A stretch of DNA of 64,000 nucleotides from Bin87 sp963692995 (GTDB taxonomy: Bacteria > Chloroflexota > Dehalococcoidia > Lucifugimonadales > UBA3495), in contig OY843611.1 in NCBI GenBank assembly GCA_963692995.1, forward strand, positions 1,178,001 to 1,242,000, written 5' to 3'. The stretch's first letter is position 1, and each line of letters opens with the position of its first letter. Shown in pieces: positions 35,205 through 44,100 of the stretch. The translations under genes were made by a program, and so were the position numbers. The notes below the pieces were generated by a model, which was not told where the DNA came from, ran no database searches, and saw only the letters and a program-made list of their open reading frames with translations.

Positions 35205-36104
35205 CTACCCTAGATGCGCCAGGTACTGCTCCGCGAAGTCCATTCCCACCAGATCACTGAAAGCCGTCATCAACCGGTGCGTTACCGGGCCGGGGACGGC
35301 TCCGTCCGCGACGGGCGCGCCGTTGACCGCCGACACCGGGCAGATGCACAAACTGGTGGAGGTGAGAAAAGCTTCATCGGCCGTGTAGGAGTCGTAAAGG
35401 TCCAGGTCGCATTCGGCGGTGGGTATGCCCAGGCCGGCGGCCAGTTCCAGGGTCTGGTTGCGGGTGACCCCCTCCAGCACGTACTGGGACTTTGGGGTCA
35501 TGGCCACGCCGTCCTTGACCAGGAAAATGTTGCTACCTTTCCCTTCCGTCAGGTTGCCGAACTCGTCCAGCAGAATGGCCCAGGCTTCCGGGTCTTCCCC
35601 CTGCACTTCCAGCTCGCCCATAATGAGGTTGAGGTAATTGTGCGTCTTGGCCCGGGGGCTGAGGAAACGGGGCGGGATGCGCGGCACCGACGGGGTGCTG
35701 ATGCGGGCCCCGTCGCGGTACAGCGGAGCGCGGGCGGCAAAAGGAATGGCGTGGCTTTCAATGATGACGGTAGGCTTTCCGCCAGCGCCTTCCACGCCCC
35801 GGCTGATGCGCTGCATCACCCACATATCCTGGCCGGCCGGCAGCAGCGGGTGATTGTGGGTCACCACGGCCTCGGTGGCCTCAGTCATCTCCGCCTTGCT
35901 CAGGCCCACGTCGATGCGGAGGTAGCGCAGGGAGTCGTACAGGCGGTTGATGTGCCGATCCAGGCGAAAGGTCTGTCCGGCGAAAGTGCGGGTGGCGTCA
36001 AACACGGCGTCGCCATAGAGGAAACCCCGGTCGTAGATGGAGATGCCCACCCGGCTCTCCGGCAGAAACTCCCCGTTGAAATAGACTATATTTTCGTCAG
36101 CCAT
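35205..36104 (-). CDS. class IV aminotransferase (branched-chain or D-amino acid type)
   Basis: 299 residues, GGAGA nine bases before the ATG. PLP fold-type IV: VYFNGEFLPESRVGISIYDR and GFLYGDAVFDATRTF at the N-terminus, FLSPRAKTHNYLNLIMGELE with the Schiff-base Lys in AKTHNYL, DEFGNLTEGKGSNIFLVKDG (PLP phosphate loop) and LEGVTRNQTLELAAGLG. These features fit branched-chain aminotransferase, D-amino acid transaminase or aminodeoxychorismate lyase; I cannot decide which from sequence. It lies 49 bases downstream of the beta-hydroxyacid dehydrogenase gene on the same strand. Confidence 0.92.
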   Translation of the reverse strand: MADENIVYFNGEFLPESRVGISIYDRGFLYGDAVFDATRTFAGQTFRLDRHINRLYDSLRYLRIDVGLSKAEMTEATEAVVTHNHPLLPAGQDMWVMQRISRGVEGAGGKPTVIIESHAIPFAARAPLYRDGARISTPSVPRIPPRFLSPRAKTHNYLNLIMGELEVQGEDPEAWAILLDEFGNLTEGKGSNIFLVKDGVAMTPKSQYVLEGVTRNQTLELAAGLGIPTAECDLDLYDSYTADEAFLTSTSLCICPVSAVNGAPVADGAVPGPVTHRLMTAFSDLVGMDFAEQYLAHLG

Positions 36105-36153
36105 CGTTCAAAATCTCCCAACTTATCCCGTTCGTCCGGTTCATCCCGGTAAA

Positions 36154-37059
36154 TTACGCTCCATCGGTATCAATCCGCCGTATCTGGAACCCGGCCTGTT
36201 CTTCCATGGGCAGGACGATGGCCGCGCTATCCAGGTCTCCCAGCCCCTGCTCGACTGCCTCTCCCAACAACCGATAGGCCAAGTCTCCGCCGGGGATCGG
36301 AGTCTCCAGATCCCGGGCCATTTCCTGGATGAGGCCCAGGTCTTTGAGGAAAACCCGGAGCTGGGTTCGTATGCCCTCGAAGTCGCGGTCCAGCATGGCG
36401 GGAGCGTTGCGGCCCAACACGAAACTCTGGCCCCAGCCGGAGTTGACCAGCTCGAACACCAGCGCCGGGTCCGCTCCGGACTTGGCGCCCAGCAGCATAG
36501 CTTCGGCGGCGGCAACCATGTGGACGCCCACCAACAGCTGGTTAACCAGCTTGGCGGCGGTGCCGGAGCCGGTTGGCCCGACGTGACGCACTACCGCGCC
36601 CATCACGTCAAAAGCGGGCCGAGCTTTAGTGTAAGCTTCGGCCGGGCCGCCGACCATGATGGTCAGGGCGCCAGCGGCAGCGCGCTCAGTGCCGCCGCTG
36701 ATGGGGGCGTCAAGAAACATCGCGCCCCGCTCCGCGGCGGCAGCGGCGCAGGCCCGGGAGGTGGATGCGCCGACGGTGCTGTGGTCAACGACAATTTGGC
36801 CGGGCCGGGCCTTGGGCAGCGCCTCGTCCAGCAGCACCCGCTCACAGGTTGCCACGTCGGGCAGGCAGGCCAGCACGATGTCGCAGTCGGCCATCACCGC
36901 GGCGGTGGACGCGGCGGCGGTTGCGCCGGCCTCGGCAATCTGCCGCACCTTCTCCTGGCTGCGGTTGTGTACCGTTAGGTCATAACCCGCGTTCAGCAGG
37001 TTACAGGACATAGGGAAGCCCATGCGGCCGAGGCCGATGAAACCGATTTTTTCGGTCAA
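36154..37059 (-). CDS. 3-hydroxyisobutyrate dehydrogenase-family (beta-hydroxyacid) oxidoreductase
   Basis: 301 residues, start TTG at 37059 with AAGGAG eight bases upstream. NAD-binding loop FIGLGRMGFPMSCNLLNAGY; substrate loop DAPISGGTERAAAGALTIMV; cofactor and catalytic segment GTAAKLVNQLLVGVHMVAAA with the catalytic Lys. Family members oxidise 3-hydroxyisobutyrate, tartronate semialdehyde, 2-(hydroxymethyl)glutarate and similar acids. The next gene in the same direction is the class IV aminotransferase, so the two could convert a hydroxy acid to an amino acid or the reverse, but this is neighbourhood inference. Confidence 0.92.
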   Translation of the reverse strand: MTEKIGFIGLGRMGFPMSCNLLNAGYDLTVHNRSQEKVRQIAEAGATAAASTAAVMADCDIVLACLPDVATCERVLLDEALPKARPGQIVVDHSTVGASTSRACAAAAAERGAMFLDAPISGGTERAAAGALTIMVGGPAEAYTKARPAFDVMGAVVRHVGPTGSGTAAKLVNQLLVGVHMVAAAEAMLLGAKSGADPALVFELVNSGWGQSFVLGRNAPAMLDRDFEGIRTQLRVFLKDLGLIQEMARDLETPIPGGDLAYRLLGEAVEQGLGDLDSAAIVLPMEEQAGFQIRRIDTDGA

Positions 37060-37197
37060 GTCGTCAACTCCTTCATCGTCTTGCCGGCTGCCCGCCCGAC
37101 ATCTGCCTCGTCCAGCAAAGCGCGGGCCCTTTGCGTGTGTTCCGGTGTTAGCGTCGTGATGCCAGCATAGCGTAGCCCAACGACAGCGGCAACGCGG

Positions 37198-37992
37198 CTA
37201 CCAGATGAGACCTTCCGCCAGGGCCGCCGCTTCCACCAGCTCCCATCCGTCCTGTATGCCCGGCTCCAGCCGAGCGCAGGCTTCGGCTTTCAGTACCGCC
37301 CGGCCTATCTCGTCGCTGTCGTCCACCGACACCAGGGCCGCCGTGACTCGGGAGGCTTCGCCGGCGTCCACTTCAGGGCGGGCCGTGAAACAGCAGTGAC
37401 TGTAGCCGGGGCTGGTCCAGATGGTCCGCAGCTGGCCGTCGTCGATGCCGTGGCGGTCGGAAAGGGTTGCCATGGCCCGCGCGCTGATGGCGCCAGCATC
37501 GTAGTTCCGGTTCAGTACCTGAAGAGCCACATCCACCTGGTCGGCGGTATGCTGCGCCGGCCGCTGATCGTAAAAATCCGCCGCCGCAAAGTTACGGGAC
37601 GGGTTAATGCCCATTTGCTTCAGGAAATAGACCGGCAGCAAGCCGGCCTCTACCGAATCGCGCGCGCCAAAAGCGAACCGACGGCCTGGCAAGTCTTCCA
37701 CCGTATCAATGTCCGAATCGGCGCGGGTGATGAAGCGCGTTGTGAAGCCAATATCAACGTCGCGGACGGCCAGCACCGGGGCCCCGTCGGGCAGGGCGCG
37801 GCGCATCTTGACGTGGGATAGCGGGCCGTTCCAAGCCAGGTTGATCTCCCCCCGCACGAAGGCATCGACCATTTCGTCGTAGCCTGAATAGAGAACCCAG
37901 TCGAACTCCACGCCGTTTCTGCGGAACACCGTTTCCAGTGCGCGGCAAAGGTCGAGGTGGGCTGGGGATCCTGTTGCGCCTAACCGTATCAT
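37198..37992 (-). CDS. PhnD-like phosphonate/phosphite-type binding protein without signal peptide
   Basis: 264 residues from the ATG at 37992 (AGGAG eight bases upstream); the frame is open to 38097 but those residues have no support. It matches the PhnD/phosphonate-binding type II fold: GVEFDWVLYSGYDEMVDAFV, NLAWNGPLSHVKMRRALP, FITRADSDIDTVEDLPGRRF, FAFGARDSVEAGLLPVYFLK and LQVLNRNYDAGAISARAM. No signal peptide or lipobox is visible and no ABC transporter genes adjoin it, so it may be a cytosolic substrate sensor rather than a transport component. Divergent from the 38171 fusion gene. Confidence 0.85.
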   Translation of the reverse strand: MIRLGATGSPAHLDLCRALETVFRRNGVEFDWVLYSGYDEMVDAFVRGEINLAWNGPLSHVKMRRALPDGAPVLAVRDVDIGFTTRFITRADSDIDTVEDLPGRRFAFGARDSVEAGLLPVYFLKQMGINPSRNFAAADFYDQRPAQHTADQVDVALQVLNRNYDAGAISARAMATLSDRHGIDDGQLRTIWTSPGYSHCCFTARPEVDAGEASRVTAALVSVDDSDEIGRAVLKAEACARLEPGIQDGWELVEAAALAEGLIW

Positions 37993-38170
37993 TTCATCAT
38001 CTCCTGTAGGGACAAGTGGAATACGGACTGTCTTGCAGCGCGGGAACGGCGCTCGGGCGAAGTCTAACATCCGGCCCCGGCACTGCCAACAAAACACCCA
38101 AGTTGCCCCTCTTCCGCCAGTGCGCTAACCTGTCCGGCAATAATTGCCCATTCCAGAGGAGGAACTTGCA

Positions 38171-41101
38171 ATGGCGACGGTATTGGAGCGCAGGATTCGC
38201 GGCCGGGAGCGCCAGGACATCGCCGACGAGCTGCGGCGACGGGTGGCAGGCGAGGTGCGTTTTGATCCGCATTCCCGCCTGCTCTACAGCACCGACGCCA
38301 GCATCTACCAGATGGAGCCGGTGGGCGTGGTAATCCCTCGCAGCAGCGCCGACGTGCAAGCCGTCGTGGACTTCGCTGCCCGCGAGGGCATTCCGGTGCT
38401 GCCCCGTTCCGGCGGCACCAGCCTGGCCGGTCAGACGGTGAACCATGCCATCGTGCTGGATTTCAGCAAGTACCTGAACAACGTCCTGGAGGTCAATCCC
38501 GAAGAGCAGTGGGCAAGGGTGCAGCCGGGCATCATCCTGGACCAACTTACCCGGCAGATGGGGCCCCACGGTTTGCAGTACGCTCCCGACCCTACCACCG
38601 CCAACCGGGCCTGCGTCGGGGGCGGCATCGGCAACAACACCTGTGGCGCGCACTCGGTCATCTACGGCAAGACGCTGGACCACATCAGAGAACTGGACGT
38701 GGTGCTGTCGGACGGCTCCACCGCCCACTTCGGCCAACTGACGCCGCAGGAACTGGAATCAAAGATCAGCGCCGGCGGGCTGGAAGGCGACATCTATCGC
38801 GGGGTCCTGCAAATAGCCCGGGAGCAGAAGGACGAGATCGACCGCACCTACGCCAAGATCCAGCGGCGGGTCAGCGGGTACAACCTGGACGAGTTTATCC
38901 TGGACGACTTGGGACGGGGCGCCCCGGTGAACCTGGCCCGCATGGTGGTCGGCTCCGAGGGCACGCTCTGCGTAGTGACAGAGGCCAAGGTCAACTTAGT
39001 GTCCCGGCCCACGATGACGTCCCTTTCCGTACTGCACTTCCGCTCCATCTACGACGCCAGCGAGGCCACCACCCGCGTCCTTCGCCACGAGCCATCGTCC
39101 ATCGAGCTCATCGACAAGATGGTGCTTGACCGCTCCCGGGAGGCCCTGGGCGCGGCGCGGCTTCCCTCCTTCGTAGAGGGTGATCCCGGGGCCATGCTCG
39201 TGGTCGAATTCTACGGCGAAACGGAAACCGAGTTGACCGCCAAGATGGACGGCCTCAAGGCCGACATCGGTCTCGCCTACGCCTGCGTCAATATCCTGGA
39301 CCGGGCCGGCCAGGCTGCCGTCTGGAACTTGCGCAAGGGCGGCTTGGGCCTCCTGATGAGCACCCGCGGCGATGCCAAGCCCATCCCCTTTGTGGAAGAC
39401 CCGGCCGTTGATCCCTCGGTGATGGGCGAGTTCGTGCGGCGGTTTGACGAGATCGTGACGGAACACGGCACCACCGCCGGCTACTACGGCCACGCCTCGG
39501 TGGGCTGTCTGCACATCCGGCCTCTCATCAGCCTGAAGAACCAGGATGGCATCGACAAGATGGTGTCCATCGGCGAAGCAGTGTCTGATCTGATCAAGGA
39601 GTTTGGCGGCTCGATGAGCGGGGAGCACGGCGATGGCATTGTGCGCGGCGTCTGGACGCGCAAGATGTTCGGCGACCAGATCTACAACGCCTTCCGGGAA
39701 CTCAAGCAGACTTGGGACCCCCAGGGCATCATGAACCCGGGCAAGATCATCGACACGCCGCCCATGACGGAAAACCTGCGCTACGGCATCGCCTACCAGC
39801 CGCTTGCCCTGGATACTACGCTGGACTTCTCCGCCGATTCCGGTTTCGCCGGAGCGGTGGAGATGTGCAACGGGATGGGCGCCTGTCGCAAGCTGGACGG
39901 GACGATGTGTCCGTCCTTCATGGCGACGCGGGACGAGGAACACTCGACTCGAGGCCGGGCGAACCTGCTGCGCGCCGCCCTGTCGGGCCGGATGCCCGAG
40001 GAGGCGGAGAGCTCCATCACCGACCACCGGCTGCACCAGGCGCTTGACCTGTGCCTGGAGTGCAAGGCGTGCAAGGCCGAGTGCGAATCAGGCGTGGACA
40101 TGGCCAAGCTCAAGTACGAGTTCCTCGACCACTATCAGAAGGAACACGGCGTACCGCTGCGCTCACGGCTCTTCGCCAACATCAACGTCCTGAACAAGCT
40201 GGGCAGCCGCTATGCGCCGTTGAGCAACTGGCTGGCCGGCGGCGCTATCGGCAAGGCGCTGGCCTCAAGTTTGCTTGGCATCAGCCCCCGACGCCAGCAG
40301 CCGGCCTTCGCCGCGATGTCGTTGCCGGACTGGTTCTCCCGGCGGGCGCGGAACGGTCATGGCGAGGCGCGATACGGCACGGTGGCCCTCTACAACGACA
40401 CCTTTATGAACTACAACTACCCCGAAATCGGCATCGCCGCCGTTGAGGTGCTGGAAGCGGCCGGCTATGGGGTGGAACTGGTCAACGGCGGGTGTTGCGG
40501 CCGGCCCATGATCTCGAAAGGGCTGCTGGACCAGGCCCGCGACCAGGCCCGCGCCAATATCGACGAACTGTACGCATACGCCAGCCAGGGCATACCCATC
40601 GTGGGCTGTGAGCCGAGTTGCCTGCTCACCTTGCGCGACGAATACCCTGAATTCGTCGCTGATGAACGCGCTAAAACCGTGGCGGAGAACGCTTTCCTCA
40701 TCGATGAGTTTCTCGCCAACGCCAAAGCCGACGGCCGGCTGGATTTGCAGTTCTCCGACATTGAGAAGCAGGTACTGTTCCACGGTCACTGCCACCAGAA
40801 GGCTATGGTGGGGACTGCCGGCTCGATGGCGGCGCTGGGTATGCCGCCGGGGTATCGGGCGGAGCTGATCAACGCCGGATGCTGCGGGATGGCCGGTTCC
40901 TTCGGGTTCGAGAAGGAACACTACGACATCTCCATGCAGATCGGCGGGCTGTCCCTGTTCCCGGCCATCAACGCCAGACCCGATGCTGAGGTAGCGGTGA
41001 TGGGAGTATCCTGCCGACAACAGGTAGAGCACGGCACGCAGCGGAAGGCGCGGCACCTGGTTGAAGTACTACGGGACGCAGTTGTGACCGAATTCCATTA
41101 G
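38171..41101 (+). CDS. FAD-linked oxidase / Fe-S fusion protein (D-lactate or glycolate dehydrogenase type)
   Basis: 976 residues from the ATG at 38171 (GAGGAGGAAC seven bases upstream). N-terminal half: FAD-binding type 4 domain (GVVIPRSSADVQAVVDFAAR, VLPRSGGTSLAGQTVNHAIV, GGGIGNNTCGAHSVIYGKTL) and FAD-oxidase C domain ending near residue 530 (GYYGHASVGCLHIRPLI, GSMSGEHGDGIVRGVWTRKM). C-terminal half: [4Fe-4S] motif CLECKACKAECESG (about 624-637) with GACRKLDGTMC upstream, then two CCG domains (NGGCCGRPMI and NAGCCGMAG). This is the GlcD-GlcF/LutA-like fusion that oxidises D-2-hydroxyacids and passes electrons to quinone. Its stop overlaps the convergent giant gene by four bases. Confidence 0.95.
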   Translation: MATVLERRIRGRERQDIADELRRRVAGEVRFDPHSRLLYSTDASIYQMEPVGVVIPRSSADVQAVVDFAAREGIPVLPRSGGTSLAGQTVNHAIVLDFSKYLNNVLEVNPEEQWARVQPGIILDQLTRQMGPHGLQYAPDPTTANRACVGGGIGNNTCGAHSVIYGKTLDHIRELDVVLSDGSTAHFGQLTPQELESKISAGGLEGDIYRGVLQIAREQKDEIDRTYAKIQRRVSGYNLDEFILDDLGRGAPVNLARMVVGSEGTLCVVTEAKVNLVSRPTMTSLSVLHFRSIYDASEATTRVLRHEPSSIELIDKMVLDRSREALGAARLPSFVEGDPGAMLVVEFYGETETELTAKMDGLKADIGLAYACVNILDRAGQAAVWNLRKGGLGLLMSTRGDAKPIPFVEDPAVDPSVMGEFVRRFDEIVTEHGTTAGYYGHASVGCLHIRPLISLKNQDGIDKMVSIGEAVSDLIKEFGGSMSGEHGDGIVRGVWTRKMFGDQIYNAFRELKQTWDPQGIMNPGKIIDTPPMTENLRYGIAYQPLALDTTLDFSADSGFAGAVEMCNGMGACRKLDGTMCPSFMATRDEEHSTRGRANLLRAALSGRMPEEAESSITDHRLHQALDLCLECKACKAECESGVDMAKLKYEFLDHYQKEHGVPLRSRLFANINVLNKLGSRYAPLSNWLAGGAIGKALASSLLGISPRRQQPAFAAMSLPDWFSRRARNGHGEARYGTVALYNDTFMNYNYPEIGIAAVEVLEAAGYGVELVNGGCCGRPMISKGLLDQARDQARANIDELYAYASQGIPIVGCEPSCLLTLRDEYPEFVADERAKTVAENAFLIDEFLANAKADGRLDLQFSDIEKQVLFHGHCHQKAMVGTAGSMAALGMPPGYRAELINAGCCGMAGSFGFEKEHYDISMQIGGLSLFPAINARPDAEVAVMGVSCRQQVEHGTQRKARHLVEVLRDAVVTEFH

Positions 41102-44100
41102 CGGATCAGGGCCGGCGCCTTCGGGCACAACACTCCACGAGGTTGATTCTGCCCAAGTAGCGACTGCAAGCGGACGCAATCAGTTGCAGAGGTCTGGGCT
41201 GACTGCCGTAGCCGATGTATCGCGGTTGGATTGTCCGCATCGTCAATCCGTTGTGGTTGCGTTCCGATCTGCGCGGAAGGAGGGACAAGAGTGACTCCGC
41301 CCGCCGGCGTCGAGCCTGACCCGAGGACGAGGATTTCATCCGGATATACAGCCGTGGTTCTTAAGGTCGGTACGGACGTCGTGTCGGCTGTGGTGTCGGG
41401 GAGGTCGCCGCTCCCGAAGCCAACGGTGATGTCCCGGTTAGTGAGTATGTTGACCATTGCGGTCGGAGAACGATCATTGTCCTGATTTTCGTCATACGCC
41501 GCATTTGACAGGATGAATATCTCGTTTTCGCCTTCGGTGTAACGCAATGTCTTCCAGGTAAATCCTACAATCTCTGATTCACCCGGCGCCAGGCTCAGGT
41601 TTTTACGGTACATCACCTTCCGCTCCGTCTCGTTATAAAGATGGATAGCAGAGCGACCGCCATGGGGCCCCAAGTTGCGGACTAAAGCGGCAACCTCCAC
41701 CCAATCACCTTTGACAACAGGATACGCAACAGACGGAGGATAAATGTCCACTACGGCGAAGTCAGCGGCGGGCGGGAGCAGTTCTATGGTAAAACTCCGC
41801 CTGGACAATGCGCCGGCGCCAACCTCAACTCGGAAATGGTGACTACCCGGCGCATAACGACTGGTGCGCCAGATGAAGGTTGCCGTCCGAGTTGTTCCGG
41901 GAGCCACCCGGGGGCGACGTGTCTCAGGCCGTTTGTCGGCCGACGGAAAGTGCAGGGTTATGGGTATGCTGGCAACAGCCGGTCCGTCATTGCTTACTTC
42001 TACTGTTATCGTCACCGGCTCACCCACGACCGTTGAACGGGGACGCGCCTCTATCGCCACAATGCGGGACGGGGTCGCCGGGGAAGGAACCGGCAATTTG
42101 GGGGCGGGAGTGACACCGACGCCGCCACCGGTGACGGCGCCACTCCCAGCACGGGCGCCCGCCGGTGCTCCTTTTGCCGGGGCCGTGAGCAGAAACTGCA
42201 ATTGCGCAGACCTATCGCCCGCGGTGATGTTGTCTTCGGACAGAAGCGCGGCCACCAATGTGTGCGGCCCCGGTTCGTAGTTGGCCGTTTTCCAGGTGAA
42301 GGTTACGCGCGCGGTTTGGCCGGGCGCGATGCGGAGCGACTTGCGTTCCGGCTTTTTGTCGTAGGAAGGGAAAGCGAGTTCCACCGGAACGAGGGTGGCG
42401 ACAGCGCCATCGTTGCGCACTGCAACCCAAATCTTTACCCTTTCGCCTCGGACAGCGCTCTCGGCCGGGTCGGCGCCGATGCCAGCAATGGCGACGTTAG
42501 TTGGAACCGGGAGCAGCTGTACCGCAAACCGCCGGTCAGCCGGCGCGGTCGAATGAACCTCAACACGGAAATGGTGCCGGCCGGGGAGATAGTCGCCGGT
42601 GCGCCAGGTGAAGGTGGCCGTTGCGGTGGCGCCCGGAGGGATCCGGGGACTGCGGGTTTCCGGCTGCTTGTCGGCGGCGGGAAAGTGGAGGGTCACCGGT
42701 ATGCTTGCGGAGATGGCGGCGTCGTTGCGAACCAGGACCGTTACGGCAACGGCTTCGCCCACCACCGGGGCTTCAGGGGCTGTGGAAATATTCAGGATAG
42801 TCGCGCGGGTTACGGGAGGATTGATGCGGAATTGCAGCTCCGCCGAGGTAGCGCCGGAGGCGAGGTTGTCTTCCAGGAGGAGCTCTGCGCGCAGGACGTG
42901 AAGGCCGGGTTCGTAGTTGCCGGTTTTCCAGGTGAAGGTTGCGCGCGCGGTTTGGCCGGGCGCGATGCGAAGCGACTTGCGTTCCGGCTTTTTGTCGTAG
43001 GAAGGGAAAGCGAGTTCCACCGGAACGCGGGTGGCGACAGCGCCGTCGTTACGCACTGCAACCCAAATCTCTACCACCTCGCCTCGGACAGCCGTGTCGG
43101 CCGGGTCGGCGCCGATGCCAACTACGGAGACGTTGACTGGCGCTGGGAGCAGCTGTACCGCGAACCGCCGGTCAGCCGGCGCGGTCGAAGGAACCTCAAC
43201 ACGGAAATGGTGCTGGCCGGGGAGATAGTCGCCGGTGCGCCAGGTGAAGGTGGCCGTTGCGGTGGCGCCCGGAGGGATCCGAGGAGTGCGGGTTTCCGGC
43301 TGCTTGTCGGCGGCGGGAAAGTGGAGGGTCACTGGGATGCTTGCCGCGATTACGCCGTCGTTGCGAACCAGGACCGTTACGGCAACGGCTTCGCCCACCA
43401 CCGGGGTGTCGGGGGCTGTGGAAATATTCAGGATAGTCGCGCGGGTTACGGGAGGATTGATGCGGAATTGCAGCTCCGCCGAGGCAGCGCCGGAGGCGAG
43501 GTTGTCTTCCAGGAGGAGCTCTGCGCGCAGGACGTGAAGGCCGGGTTCGTAGTTGCCGGTTTTCCAGGTGAAGGTTGCGCGCGCGGTTTGGCCGGGCGCG
43601 ATGCGAAGCGACTTGCGTTCCGGCTTTTTGTCGTTGGAAGGAAAGGTCAGCCGGATTGGCACGTTGACCGCTGCGGAGCCGTCGTTGCGTACTGCAACCC
43701 AAATCTTTACCCTTTCGCCTCGGACGGCGCTCTCGGCCGGGTCGGCGCCGATGCCAACTACGGAGACGTTAATCGGAACCGGGAGCAGCTGTACCGCGAA
43801 CCGCCGCTCGGCCGGCGCGGTCGAAGGAACTTCAACACGGAAATGGTGCCGGCCGGGCAGATAGTTCCCGGTGCGCCAGGTGAAGGTGGCCGTTGCGGTG
43901 GCGCCCGGAGGTATGCGAGGACGGCGGGTTTCCGGCTGCTTGTCGGCGGCGGGAAAGTGGAGGGTCACCGGTATGCTTGCCGCGATTACGCCGTCGTTGC
44001 GAACCAGGACCGTTACGGCAACGGCTTCGCCCACCACCGGGGTGTCGGGGGCTGTGGAAATCTCCAGGATAGTCGCGCGGGTTACGGGAGGTTTGATCCG

